Shown here piece after piece: positions 1-9,403 of a stretch of 64,000 nt of DNA (positions within the stretch are counted from its first letter, which is position 1; the number at the start of each line of letters is the position of its first letter). A program made the position numbers and the translations under genes. Where the stretch lies: contig NC_019907.1 in assembly GCF_000325745.1 (NCBI RefSeq), positions 454,001 through 518,000 on the forward strand, in the 5' to 3' direction. The stretch is from Liberibacter crescens BT-1. Lineage in GTDB: Bacteria; Pseudomonadota; Alphaproteobacteria; Rhizobiales; Rhizobiaceae. The notes below the pieces were generated by a model that saw only the letters and a list, made by a program, of their open reading frames with translations, did no database searches and was not told the origin of the DNA.

Positions 1-62
1 TTTTGAGTATTATTGATGATATATACATCAATTTCTTGTATGAAAGTATTTCTGCAGCCAGC

Positions 63-767
63 CTAAGAAGTCCAATAAACTTCAATAGATGAAAGAGCAT
101 GTTTTAAAACTGCACGAATAGGCATTGTCATTTCATCCAACCCTGATAGGGCTTTTTCTAGAGTCAATTTTTTATCTATATTTTCAATATGTAAAATCAA
201 GAACCGTGCATTGTAAAGTGCAGATAAACTGAGAGTTAGGCGATGTTCGTTAGCGGTTTTTGCTTTCATTGGAATAACAGAACGAACAGTATTTATATTA
301 AGTGCAGTAGTAAGAGCATCTCCTCCAGGAAAGAAAGAGGCTGTATGTCCGTCTGTTCCCATTCCCAAGACAATGACATCGAATGGATCAATGAGAATAG
401 ACTGAAGTTTTTCATTTGCTAACTGCGCTGCAGATTCTATTGTTTCTGATGGATAATATAGAGGAATAAAATGTAAACTGTGAGCCTTGTTTTTTAAAAG
501 ATTTTCTTTAATCAAGGCTTGGTTTGATCGTGGATTATTTGGTGATACAAAGCGTTCATCTACTAATGTTGCTGAAACTTTTTCCCAATTTATATCTGTT
601 TCTGAGAGTTTTTCTAAGAATAATTGTGGTGTTGAACCACCAGATAAGGCAATATAAGCTTTTCCACGTTGAGTAATTGCTGTTGAGAGGTTTTCAGCCA
701 CTTTTTTTGCTAATGCTTCCGCTAGTTCTTGCCTACTTATAAAAGTATGAAAGTTTATATTTGCCAT
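63..767 (-). CDS. pgl: 6-phosphogluconolactonase
   Basis: The protein hydrolyses 6-phosphogluconolactone, the second step of the oxidative pentose-phosphate (or Entner-Doudoroff) route, in the cytosol. The glucosamine-isomerase/6PGL fold is shown by the SGGSTP phosphate-binding loop near residue 40 and by the GMGTDGHTASFFPG segment carrying the family's catalytic histidine. An upstream in-frame ATG would add 13 residues, but those codons overlap the end of zwf. The start chosen gives MANINFHTF and leaves about 10 bases after the zwf stop, with an AAGGA ribosome-binding motif inside the last zwf codons. This suggests translational coupling in a zwf-pgl operon, as in rhizobia. The next operon gene lies beyond the window edge. 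Confidence 0.93.
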   Translation of the reverse strand: MANINFHTFISRQELAEALAKKVAENLSTAITQRGKAYIALSGGSTPQLFLEKLSETDINWEKVSATLVDERFVSPNNPRSNQALIKENLLKNKAHSLHFIPLYYPSETIESAAQLANEKLQSILIDPFDVIVLGMGTDGHTASFFPGGDALTTALNINTVRSVIPMKAKTANEHRLTLSLSALYNARFLILHIENIDKKLTLEKALSGLDEMTMPIRAVLKHALSSIEVYWTS

Positions 768-777
768 TTCAAAGTTT

Positions 778-2253
778 TTAATCCTTTTCATGCCATTTAT
801 ACCCATCTTTTTCTATCATGTGCATTGCTTCTTCTGGCCCCCAACTACCGGAAGCATACCCTTTAACAGGTTGTTTCGTTTCTCCCCAACTTTGAAGGAT
901 TGAATCAACCCATGACCATGCGGCCTCTACTTCATCACAACGCATAAAGAGAGTTTGATTGGCACGTATAACATCCATAAGAAGGCGTTCGTAGGCATCA
1001 GGGTTGCGGACTTTGAAAGCTTGTGCAAAATACATATCAAGGGAAGTTTGTTTAAGCCGCATGCCACCTGGACCTGGATCTTTTATCATCAATAATTGTT
1101 TAACTGCGTCATTAGGTTGCAAACGAATAATCAGCTTATTATCAATGATATGCCCAGATGTCGCATCGAAAATTGAATGAGGTATAGCTTTAAAAGAAAT
1201 GATAATTTCTGAAACACGTTTTGTTAATCGTTTCCCAGTGCGGATATAAAAGGGAACCCCAGCCCAGCGCCAATTTTTGATCTCTGCCTTGATTGCTACA
1301 AAAGTTTCTGTATCAGATGTTTCTGTTCCCAGTTCCTCAAGATAGCTTTTGACATGTTGACCTCCAACAATACCATCTTGGTACTGTCCACGAATAGTAA
1401 CACATTCAACTTTTTCTGGTGTTATTGGTTTAAGGGCACTCAAAACTTTTAGCTTCTCATTACGGACAGATTCAGCATTTATAGATACAGGAGTTTCCAT
1501 TGCAACCAAACAAAGAAGTTGCAACATGTGATTTTGAACCATATCGCGTAATGCACCAGCCTTATTATAGTAGCTAACGCGTTTTTCAGTTCCTATCTCT
1601 TCGGCTGCGGTGATTTGAATATGATTAATATGATGATAATTCCATAAAGGTTCATAAAGAGCATTAGCAAATCGTAACGCCATTAGATTTTGTACAGTTT
1701 CTTTGCCAAGATAATGATCAATACGGAAAATTTGTTCTTCATTGAAAACTTTTCCAATAGTTTTATTGAGAATTTTTGCGGAAGAAAGATCATGACCAAT
1801 AGGTTTTTCAATGACAAGGCGTGTTTTATGAGTAATAAGATCATATTCATGAATTTTCTCACATATTGTACCAAAGAGCTCTGGAGAGACTGCTAGATAA
1901 AAAGCCCTAACCCAATCTTTTCCTTCTTCGAGAATATTTTTTAAAACATTCCAGTTTTGATGAGATTGGACATCTAGAACCACATATTGTAAAATATGGA
2001 GGAACTGTTTTATGTGTTCTGTATTATATTCATTTTCTTTGAGATATTCTTGAAGAGTATCATGAGCAAACTGGCGGTATTCATCAGTGCTCATCGGTGT
2101 TCTAGATACACTAATAATTCGACTTGGACTTGTTATTTGACCTTCAGCTTGTCTGTTATATAATGCAGGAAGAAGCTTGCGTGTTGCAAGATCACCTGTG
2201 CCGCCAAAAACAACATAGTCGAATGGTTCAACAGGAATGATCTGACTTTTCAT
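778..2253 (-). CDS. zwf: Glucose-6-phosphate 1-dehydrogenase
   Basis: The enzyme oxidises glucose-6-phosphate to 6-phosphogluconolactone with NAD(P)+. The N-terminal Rossmann motif FGGTGDLATRK and the active-site signature RIDHYLGKE are both present, and the length of about 491 residues is normal. The reading frame extends six codons further upstream, but the second methionine (MKSQIIPVEPFDY) matches the usual rhizobial N-terminus, so I chose it. It is the first visible gene of a zwf-pgl pair on the minus strand. The promoter should lie in the AT-rich gap 2254-2403, but no clear -35/-10 pair was recognised. Confidence 0.96.
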   Translation of the reverse strand: MKSQIIPVEPFDYVVFGGTGDLATRKLLPALYNRQAEGQITSPSRIISVSRTPMSTDEYRQFAHDTLQEYLKENEYNTEHIKQFLHILQYVVLDVQSHQNWNVLKNILEEGKDWVRAFYLAVSPELFGTICEKIHEYDLITHKTRLVIEKPIGHDLSSAKILNKTIGKVFNEEQIFRIDHYLGKETVQNLMALRFANALYEPLWNYHHINHIQITAAEEIGTEKRVSYYNKAGALRDMVQNHMLQLLCLVAMETPVSINAESVRNEKLKVLSALKPITPEKVECVTIRGQYQDGIVGGQHVKSYLEELGTETSDTETFVAIKAEIKNWRWAGVPFYIRTGKRLTKRVSEIIISFKAIPHSIFDATSGHIIDNKLIIRLQPNDAVKQLLMIKDPGPGGMRLKQTSLDMYFAQAFKVRNPDAYERLLMDVIRANQTLFMRCDEVEAAWSWVDSILQSWGETKQPVKGYASGSWGPEEAMHMIEKDGYKWHEKD

Positions 2254-2403
2254 ATAACTTTGTAGCTCCAACCAGATTTAGTAGGATAACTTTTTTATTA
2301 ATTTCAAAATATATCCTTCTTTTTTTTAATATTTTATTACTAGATAGAGATACTCGCTTAAACTTCAATAAGTTCTTGTACTGATTTACAGATTTAATGA
2401 ATC

Positions 2404-3777
2404 CTAAACATTCAAGAGTAAAAATTCTCTTTCCCAAGGGCTTATAACTTGCATAAACGTCTCGAATTCACTCCGTTTAAGTTCAGCATAAATATTAATA
2501 AAATCTGAACCAAATATTTCTTTTAAATAGGGCTCTTTTTCTAAAAGCGCAACTGCTTCTAGGAGCCCGCGTGGTAAATCTATGGCGCCTCGATTAGCAG
2601 AAGTATTTGTCGGAGCAGTCGGGGCAACTTTCTGCAATATACCAAGTAATCCACATGCTAGTGAAGCAGCAAGGGCTAAATAAGGATTTGTATCCGATGA
2701 AGGAAGCCGGTTTTCTATCCTTCTTGTTGTAGCATCAGAAAAGGGGATACGAAAAGCCGTTGTTCTATTATCATAACCCCAAGCGGTATTTACTGGACAA
2801 GCCATATCCGGTGTTAAACGGCGATAAGAATTAACATATGGAGCAAGCATGACTAAAGCATTGGGCATATATCGTTGCATACCTCCGATAAAATATTTAA
2901 ACATATCTGTTTCGGAACCATCTTGATTTGAAAAGATATTGTACCCATTACTATCTAACACAGATTGATGTACATGCATGGCTGATCCAGGGTGATTTTG
3001 CATAGGTTTTGCCATAAAAGTGGCATAAATATTGTGTTTAAGTGCTGCTTCCCGGATTGTTCGTTTCAGTAAAAAAACTTGATCAGCAAGTATTAGTGGA
3101 TTTCCATGGCGTAAATTTATTTCAAATTGAGCTGGGCCTTCTTCATGAATGAGAGTATCTATTTCAAGGCCTTGTTTTTCTGAAAAATCCCATATGTCAT
3201 CAATCAGCTCATCAAATTCATTAATACCTGCAATTGAATAGCTTTGCCCTCCGAGTATGGAGCGTCCGGAACGGCCTTTAGGTGGATGCAAAGGATCATC
3301 AGGATCTTCATTTTTTGCAATAAGATAAAACTCAATTTCTGGAGCAATGATGGGATTAAGAGAATTTTTTTTATAAAGTTCTAGGACACGCTTTAAGACA
3401 TTACGTGGTGTATAGAGAACTTCTTTATCGCTATAATCAATAACATCACATATTACTTGTGCTGTTGGATCTGTTTCCCAAGGGACAACGCTGAGGGTAG
3501 AAAGATCAGGAGCCAATTTCAGATCGCCATCTCCTTGTTCATGATGAAAGGATTTTATGGAGTCCATATATTCTCCAGAAATAGTATGACGATAGATTGC
3601 TGAGGGTAGAGCCAGTGATGTATTAGAGGTAAATTTTGATGACGGCATCATTTTTCCTCGTGGAACTCCAGCAAGATCCGGAGTAATACACTCTATGTCT
3701 TCAATGCCGCAATCATTCAACCACTTGGATGCTTCGTGCCAGCTTTTAACCCCACGTATAGATAGAGGATTTTTCAT
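2404..3777 (-). CDS. Glutamine synthetase family protein (gamma-glutamylputrescine synthetase-like)
   Basis: This is an ATP-dependent gamma-glutamyl ligase of the glutamine synthetase family, about 457 residues long. The family landmarks are present in order: a beta-grasp N-terminal domain with DLAGVPRGK, the metal-binding PEIEFYLI segment, the GSAMHVHQS ATP/metal-binding motif, and SSDTNPYLALAA in the C-terminal catalytic domain. It resembles the PuuA/GlnA-like proteins that many rhizobia carry beside the canonical GlnA, which can act on putrescine or other amines, but the substrate cannot be read from sequence. The frame extends 22 codons upstream with low-complexity sequence, so I prefer the start MKNPLSIRGVKSW. 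It stands alone, with gaps of 150 bases or more on both sides. Confidence 0.85.
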   Translation of the reverse strand: MKNPLSIRGVKSWHEASKWLNDCGIEDIECITPDLAGVPRGKMMPSSKFTSNTSLALPSAIYRHTISGEYMDSIKSFHHEQGDGDLKLAPDLSTLSVVPWETDPTAQVICDVIDYSDKEVLYTPRNVLKRVLELYKKNSLNPIIAPEIEFYLIAKNEDPDDPLHPPKGRSGRSILGGQSYSIAGINEFDELIDDIWDFSEKQGLEIDTLIHEEGPAQFEINLRHGNPLILADQVFLLKRTIREAALKHNIYATFMAKPMQNHPGSAMHVHQSVLDSNGYNIFSNQDGSETDMFKYFIGGMQRYMPNALVMLAPYVNSYRRLTPDMACPVNTAWGYDNRTTAFRIPFSDATTRRIENRLPSSDTNPYLALAASLACGLLGILQKVAPTAPTNTSANRGAIDLPRGLLEAVALLEKEPYLKEIFGSDFINIYAELKRSEFETFMQVISPWEREFLLLNV

Positions 3778-3906
3778 TTTAAAGTATCTTGAACTTATGA
3801 TATATTTTAAGCGATATTTTTCTATAAATAATATTAATAACACATATTATTGAATTATTATGGTAACTATAAGACTATTCTTTATAGAAAGATATATTAT
3901 AAAAAT

Positions 3907-3979
3907 CTTGTTTAAATACAAGAGCTCTTCTTTTATATCTATACAAAATAGTTTTTGATAGTCTTTATAAAAGAAGAGC
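3907..3979 (-). terminator. Inverted repeats downstream of the first TadG-like gene; possible terminator
   Basis: A perfect 14-base inverted repeat (GCTCTTCTTTTATA at 3924-3937, its complement at 3966-3979) encloses a 28-base loop just past the stop of the TadG-like gene. A second small hairpin (CTTGT/ACAAG, 3907-3922) follows it in the minus direction and leads into a T-rich stretch. This fits transcription termination on the minus strand, but the large loop is unusual and it could be another type of element. Confidence 0.4.
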
Positions 3980-3985
3980 ATGTTT

Positions 3986-5389
3986 TTATTGCAGATTAAT
4001 GTCTGACATTTTTTTGACGACGACGGGATTTCCGGAAGCTCCGTTATAGGCTGTAACAGATAATGTGTTATCATTTATTCTTTCCAATACGAGATAATCA
4101 CCTTGAGAAGCTTCACCAGCATTGTAAATGCGGACGCTGTTATATAAGGAGCTCGAGAAGGTTTCTTGTTGTTGATGTGCTGAACCGGAGAATATTGCTT
4201 TTATCTTGTATTTTTGGATGATATTTTGCATATTTTGTTTTTGTCCGGTTGTTGCTACATTGTTAGCGCTTCTTAAATCGGCGTCATACATGGTTAAGAA
4301 GATTTTTTTATTACGTTGAGTGGCCGTTTTTAAATCATTTTCGAGCCATGGAGAAATCATTCCATCCGCTATTATATAATAGATATATATATCATATAAT
4401 TTGTTGTTTAAGGAAATATGAAAGTATTTTTCATAGAAAGGACTATTGTGCATTTGAATGAAATGGAGATCTTGGTAATCCCATGAATAATCCATAGTCC
4501 CAGAATATTTAAAAACAGTATTAGTGATATTTCTGTATAGATCTTGACTAAACAAGGGTAGTGTATTCTGATACTTGTTTATCAGATTATTAAAAAGATT
4601 TAGATGAGTGAGTGTATGCTTTAGCAATCTAAAATCATAGTAAAAGCTGTAATCGTTTTCACCCAGTCCAATCATAGATTTAAATGGTAATGCATTGTAA
4701 ACAGTATCAAAATTCATAGGATCATCATCAAAATAGAACATACTGGTCATATTGCCATTAATAATTGCAAAAGCAATATTTTTAGTGTTAGCAAGGGTAT
4801 TAAAACTATTTATCATCAAATTATTCCTCTTGGTCCATTCCGTTACAGAGGTTTGTGGATAATGTGTTACCCATAACTCGGGATTAGCCATGACAATAAA
4901 CGTATCATTTTTCTTGGAGGCTCTGGTGATAATGCTTGTAATATTTAAGGGTACTGAGCGATCTTTAGAAAGATTAATCGCAGAAAAAGGGTTTACGAGC
5001 ATATTATAGCTTGATATGAGCTTGGCAGAATATCCGCTAGAAGTTTGTTCTATTGTGATCTGGGCTTTGTTAGCGATATCTGTCGCTTCCGTGTCATTAA
5101 AACCGTTCATAAGTTTGATTTTGAAGTCGTTCTTGATGAATGTTTTTATGGTTTCTGTCGTATATTTATTATTTTGATTATTAGAAATCAGGGTATCAAG
5201 ACCTTGTTCCAGTGCCTCATCGCTGGATAATTGAATAAGGTTTTTGTTGTACATAATGCGTGCAACATCAATACTTATACCAACAGCAGCAAAGATAAAG
5301 GGAATAAGAAACGCTGTTATGAGGGCAAAATTTCCGGAAGATGATTTTTTGATGATAGACTTAAATTGCAGGATTATTTTTGAGATCAT
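3986..5389 (-). CDS. TadE/G-like N-terminus fused to a degenerate calcineurin-like phosphoesterase (paralogue 1)
   Basis: The 467-residue protein starts with a short basic stretch and one hydrophobic segment at about residues 20-42 (SGNFALITAFLIPFIF...DVARIMYNK), typical of TadE/TadG pilus-assembly or pseudopilin-like proteins. The rest follows the layout of a calcineurin-like metallophosphoesterase: a start strand reading MANPELW where active enzymes have DPQ, then INGNMT for the usual NGD(L/M)T, GLGENDY for GNHDY, a Tyr-Ser-Trp-Asp strand, and GSAH for the usual GHxH. Most metal-binding residues are thus replaced, so phosphatase activity is unlikely. A close tandem paralogue lies upstream and its last 38 residues are identical. 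It is probably secreted or inner-membrane anchored. Its role is unknown; a structural or surface function is my inference. Confidence 0.7.
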   Translation of the reverse strand: MISKIILQFKSIIKKSSSGNFALITAFLIPFIFAAVGISIDVARIMYNKNLIQLSSDEALEQGLDTLISNNQNNKYTTETIKTFIKNDFKIKLMNGFNDTEATDIANKAQITIEQTSSGYSAKLISSYNMLVNPFSAINLSKDRSVPLNITSIITRASKKNDTFIVMANPELWVTHYPQTSVTEWTKRNNLMINSFNTLANTKNIAFAIINGNMTSMFYFDDDPMNFDTVYNALPFKSMIGLGENDYSFYYDFRLLKHTLTHLNLFNNLINKYQNTLPLFSQDLYRNITNTVFKYSGTMDYSWDYQDLHFIQMHNSPFYEKYFHISLNNKLYDIYIYYIIADGMISPWLENDLKTATQRNKKIFLTMYDADLRSANNVATTGQKQNMQNIIQKYKIKAIFSGSAHQQQETFSSSLYNSVRIYNAGEASQGDYLVLERINDNTLSVTAYNGASGNPVVVKKMSDINLQ

Positions 5390-5588
5390 GGGTTACTATC
5401 TTCATAGTGATTCTAGAGAAATAGAGATCTTACAGATGAAAAGCTGAGAATTTTTTTATAAATAACACTCAATTTATAGCTAAATGTACCTTTATGGTTC
5501 ATTCGTTTATAAGAATATTGAAGATGCCATTCTTTTGTTTCAAGAGAAGCTGTCAAGGATTGCTCCGATATCACAGGAAAGAGGGCTT

Positions 5589-7055
5589 TTATTGCAGATT
5601 AATGTCTGACATTTTTTTGACGACGACAGGGTTTCCGGAAGCTCCGTTATAGGCTGTAACAGATAATGTGTTATCATTTATTCTTTCCAGGACGAGATAA
5701 TCACCTTTATAGGCCAGACCAGCGTTATAAATGCGGGCATTGTTATATATATAGCTCGCGTAGCCTTCTTCTACTTTATTTGATGAACCGGCGAATATTG
5801 CTTTTATCTTGTATTGTTGGATGAGCTCTCGCATATATTGTTTTTGTTGGTAGCTTACGTTGTTGATAATATTGCTTGAATAGGCGTCATACATGGTTAA
5901 GAAGACTTTTTTGTTGTTTTGAGCGGCCGTTTTTAAATCATTCTTGAGCCATGAAGAAGGGCCGGTATCAGTTATTGAAGCATAAATAGATACTGAAAAT
6001 TGAGGAAAAAAGGTTTCATCATCGAATTGTTCTTTAAAGAAAGGATGATTTTGCATTTGAATGAAATGGATATCGTTGGTATCCCATGAATAATTCAAAC
6101 TCCCTTGAATAATATGTTCATTTGGACGATACCAGGGTGTAATATTTTTTTCTCGTATAACGTCTTTTCTAAAATTAAATAGGGTTGAATAATACGTATT
6201 TTCTAGTGTCCAACTTATATCATTGATTGCATCAAAAGCACATCCGTTTTTAGACGATGTTTGCAAAGTGTCAAAACTCATGCAATTTCCAATATTCTCT
6301 TGGTATTCTCTTGATCCTAATCCTATATAATAAGGAAAATTCAGTTGATTATAAACTTTATAGAAAGAATTTCTTATATTTCCTTTTCCAGAGTCAGTAA
6401 TGTTACCGTTAATGACTGCAAAGAGGATATGTTTCTGTTGGGCAAGTGTATTTAAACTGTTCACGACTAATGTATTGCGTTTCTCCCATTGTTCTTGATT
6501 ATTACTATTACTTGTTTCATTCTCGTGGAGTTTCCATGCCTGAGGATTCGCCAAAATAATAATAGTATCATTTTTTGTAAGTTTTCTGGTTATCGTGCTC
6601 TCAATTTTTAGATTTATTGTTGGCTCTCTTGAAATATAAATCAATGAAAAAATGTTTAATGGCATATCATAGCTCGATATAAGCTCAGCTCTATAGCTAT
6701 TAGAAGTTTTTTCTATTGTTATTTGAGCTTTGTTGGCTATTGTTTCTGCATCTTTAGCATTAAAATTATTACTTATTAGTCTAGTTTTAAAATCGTTCTG
6801 AATGAATTGGTGTATGTTTTCTGAGTTGTAATTGTCGTTATGAATTAGAGCATTGAGGCCGGTTTCCAGTGACGCGTCACTAGAAGTATTAAGAACGACT
6901 TTATTATATGAAATGCGTGTAAAATCAATTGTTAAACCAGCTATAGCTATAAAGCATGGAAGTAAAAATGCAGTTATGATAGAAAAGTTACCACAGTATC
7001 CCAAATTTTTTATATTAATTTTAGAAAACTTCGTTTTTTGTAAGTACATTTTCAT
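5589..7055 (-). CDS. TadE/G-like N-terminus fused to a degenerate calcineurin-like phosphoesterase (paralogue 2)
   Basis: The 488-residue protein has the same layout as its downstream neighbour. A TadG-like membrane segment lies at about residues 22-44 (CGNFSIITAFLLPCF). A phosphoesterase-like domain begins near residue 163. The metal-site motifs are altered: ANPQAW near 169-174 where active enzymes have an aspartate, INGNIT near 215-220 for NGD(L/M)T, and GLGSREYQENIGNC near 245-258 for GLGNHDY. The GSLNYSWD...HFIQMQNHP region is well kept, which supports the family assignment. The C-terminal GHxH motif is replaced by GSSN. The two genes read in the same direction about 200 bases apart and look like a tandem duplication. 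The function is unknown; loss of catalysis is inferred from residues only. Confidence 0.7.
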   Translation of the reverse strand: MKMYLQKTKFSKINIKNLGYCGNFSIITAFLLPCFIAIAGLTIDFTRISYNKVVLNTSSDASLETGLNALIHNDNYNSENIHQFIQNDFKTRLISNNFNAKDAETIANKAQITIEKTSNSYRAELISSYDMPLNIFSLIYISREPTINLKIESTITRKLTKNDTIIILANPQAWKLHENETSNSNNQEQWEKRNTLVVNSLNTLAQQKHILFAVINGNITDSGKGNIRNSFYKVYNQLNFPYYIGLGSREYQENIGNCMSFDTLQTSSKNGCAFDAINDISWTLENTYYSTLFNFRKDVIREKNITPWYRPNEHIIQGSLNYSWDTNDIHFIQMQNHPFFKEQFDDETFFPQFSVSIYASITDTGPSSWLKNDLKTAAQNNKKVFLTMYDAYSSNIINNVSYQQKQYMRELIQQYKIKAIFAGSSNKVEEGYASYIYNNARIYNAGLAYKGDYLVLERINDNTLSVTAYNGASGNPVVVKKMSDINLQ

Positions 7056-7467
7056 TCTAAGCTGTATTGGAATTGAAATGATTTCTTCGAAACGGAGCCA
7101 TATATATTTAAAATATTACTTTTTTGATATTGCACCTATAGGAGTATAATTTTCTTTATTCTAAAATATATTGACCGCAGACTTTTGTAACAAATTTATT
7201 TATTAAATCTTACTCTATATTATTTCTTATGTTCTAGGAAAGAAATCAAGCAAAGTTTTTTCTATTTTCAATCATTATGGAGTTTATTTTTTATATTACA
7301 AAGATTTAGTCTGTTTTATCGATATTATCATGGATTATTATAGCGGTGACTTTAGAATAATTTTAAAAAGGATTCTTATCTCAATTTACAGTGGATTCCC
7401 TATATAAAAAATAATAAGTTTAAACATTAATAAATTAGCTGAGTTTGATTTTTTAGGAATTACTTTA
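7056..7467. other. Divergent intergenic region between the TadG-like pair and panB
   Basis: This AT-rich spacer separates leftward and rightward genes and should hold promoters for both. I see no conserved gene, tRNA or operator. An AGGA motif about nine bases before the panB ATG is a plausible ribosome-binding site. Confidence 0.5.
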
Positions 7468-8262
7468 ATGAAAACAACAACAATAGAAACGCTAAATCAA
7501 CTAAAAAAATGTAACACAAAATTTGCTATTATAACAGTTTATGATGCAAGCTTTGCAAGCCTTTTTTCAGAACAAGGCATTAATGTTATGTTAGTTGGTG
7601 ATTCAGTCGGTATGACTGTTCAAGGAGAAAAAACAACTTTATCTGTCACTGTCGAACAAATGGTATACCATACACGTTGTGTACGTAAAGGTGCGCCTAA
7701 TGCTTTTATTATCACAGATATGCCATTTATGACTTATGCTACACCGGAACAGGCTTGTATAAATGCTGCAAAATTCATTCAAGCTGGTGCTAATATGATT
7801 AAATTAGAAGGAGGGCATTGGTTGTGTGATACAATTGAAATGCTTCAGCAACGTTCAGTTCCTGTTTGTGGTCATATTGGTCTGACTCCACAAGCGGTGA
7901 ATATATTGGGTGGTTATAAAGTTCAAGGGCGTAATGACAAAGATGCCAATCAGCTTATAGAAGATGCAATTCTGTTAGAAAAAGCTGGAATGCAATTGTT
8001 GGTGTTAGAATGCGTGCCAGCGGCATTAGCTGCAAAGATTACTAAAGAGCTTATTATTCCAGTTATTGGTATTGGTGCAGGCAATCAAACAGATGGACAA
8101 GTTATCGTGATGCACGATATTCTGGGTATTACTCGGAATGCACCTCAATTTACCAAGAACTTTCTTGCCGAAACTGGTGGTGATATTCGGGATGCTATTC
8201 GTCTCTACATAAAACAGGTCGAAGATAAAACTTATCCTGACGTATTGCATTCATTTGAATAA
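7468..8262 (+). CDS. panB: 3-methyl-2-oxobutanoate hydroxymethyltransferase (ketopantoate hydroxymethyltransferase)
   Basis: The enzyme transfers a hydroxymethyl group from methylene-tetrahydrofolate to alpha-ketoisovalerate, the first committed step of pantothenate synthesis. At 264 residues it is full length. Its hallmarks are [13 protein letters not shown] near residue 40, [16 protein letters not shown], the GHIGLTPQ(A/S)VN block, and [15 protein letters not shown] near the C-terminus. From memory, the sequence is much closer to gammaproteobacterial PanB than to the usual rhizobial type, for example in the MKxTTI start and GGYKVQGR. It is first in the order panB-panC-panD, with panC 38 bases downstream. 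Confidence 0.95.
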   Translation: MKTTTIETLNQLKKCNTKFAIITVYDASFASLFSEQGINVMLVGDSVGMTVQGEKTTLSVTVEQMVYHTRCVRKGAPNAFIITDMPFMTYATPEQACINAAKFIQAGANMIKLEGGHWLCDTIEMLQQRSVPVCGHIGLTPQAVNILGGYKVQGRNDKDANQLIEDAILLEKAGMQLLVLECVPAALAAKITKELIIPVIGIGAGNQTDGQVIVMHDILGITRNAPQFTKNFLAETGGDIRDAIRLYIKQVEDKTYPDVLHSFE

Positions 8263-8300
8263 AAAAATAATAATGCAATGAAAAAAATAAGAGTATTGCA

Positions 8301-9167
8301 GTGATTATTGAGACAGTTCCTATTCTTCGTCATGAAATCCGTTGCTGGCGTCATGAAGGAAAACGTATTGCTTTTGTGCCTACAATGGGGAATCTTCATG
8401 AAGGCCATTTGACACTTATAAAAGAAGCACAAAAAATAAGTGATCGTCTTGTGGTTAGTATTTTTGTCAATCCTATGCAGTTTAATGATTTAAAGGACTT
8501 TGAAAAATATCCGCGGACTTTACAAGAAGATTGTGAAAAGCTGAAATATTTTGATGTTGATATTATTTTTTTTCCTTCTGCTGATACAATGTATCCTAAA
8601 GGTATGCAATATCAAACCTATGTAGAAGTTCCTGATCTTTCAGATATTCTTGACAGTGCCAGTCGACCAGGACATTTTAGAGGTGTAACCACTGTTGTAA
8701 GTAAACTTTTTAATTTAGTTCAGCCTGATGTTGCTTTTTTCGGAGAAAAAGATTTCCAACAACTTCATCTTATTCGGAGAATGGTGATAGATCTTGAATT
8801 TGATATTAAAATTATCTCAATACCAACTGTACGTGATAACAATGGCTTAGCATTAAGTTCACGAAATACACTTCTTTCTCAGGAAGAAAAAAAAATTGCT
8901 CCTAAACTTTATCAGGTGATGACAAGTATTAGTAGGGAATTCACCTCAGGTAACTTTAATATTGAATTTCTTTTGACCAAGGCGAGTGATCAATTACGTC
9001 ATGCTGGATTTATGCCAGAGCCATTATTTATTCGGGATGCAATAACATTACAACCTTTAACAGACCAAAGTGAAAAAGCAGTGATTTTAATGGCTGCTTT
9101 TTTAGGAAAAACACGACTTATTGATAATTTACAAGTGAATATATCTAGATACAAAACAAACTATTGA
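8301..9167 (+). CDS. panC: Pantothenate synthetase (pantoate-beta-alanine ligase)
   Basis: The enzyme joins pantoate and beta-alanine with ATP to form pantothenate. At 288 residues it is the normal family size. The nucleotide-binding [10 protein letters not shown] motif lies near residue 28, FVNPMQFN follows, and the [10 protein letters not shown] and GLALSSRN segments build the ATP and pantoate sites. The start is GTG at 8301; no other in-frame start before the PTMGN motif fits better. It follows panB after 38 bases, so the two are probably co-transcribed, while panD sits 236 bases further on. Confidence 0.95.
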   Translation: MIIETVPILRHEIRCWRHEGKRIAFVPTMGNLHEGHLTLIKEAQKISDRLVVSIFVNPMQFNDLKDFEKYPRTLQEDCEKLKYFDVDIIFFPSADTMYPKGMQYQTYVEVPDLSDILDSASRPGHFRGVTTVVSKLFNLVQPDVAFFGEKDFQQLHLIRRMVIDLEFDIKIISIPTVRDNNGLALSSRNTLLSQEEKKIAPKLYQVMTSISREFTSGNFNIEFLLTKASDQLRHAGFMPEPLFIRDAITLQPLTDQSEKAVILMAAFLGKTRLIDNLQVNISRYKTNY

Positions 9168-9190
9168 ATAGTATTGTCTTTCTTTCATAA

Positions 9191-9204
9191 GATTATAATC
9201 TTCT
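9191..9204. repeat. 14-base perfect palindrome between panC and panD
   Basis: AAGATTATAATCTT reads the same on both strands and lies shortly after the panC stop in the 236-base gap before panD. It could be an operator or part of a weak hairpin. In such AT-rich sequence chance is also possible. Confidence 0.3.
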
Positions 9205-9403
9205 TAAAAAGATGAAATTAACTACGATAATAGGTATTGCATACAGTATAAAAATATGTGTGATACATTTTAAATTATTGAATGGAACAATACAGAAAAT
9301 GTCCATGGTAATCTTTTTGAGTGCTTGATTTATGATGAAAAATAATTGATTACAACTTATTAAAATTTCTTTATTCAACTTATTATAATAGAGGGCTACA
9401 ATA

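Noticed and set aside
12-32. ATTGATG/CATCAAT hairpin after pgl as a terminator
   Set aside because: The stem is AT-rich and no T-run follows in the direction of transcription; pgl may also continue into another operon gene outside the window.
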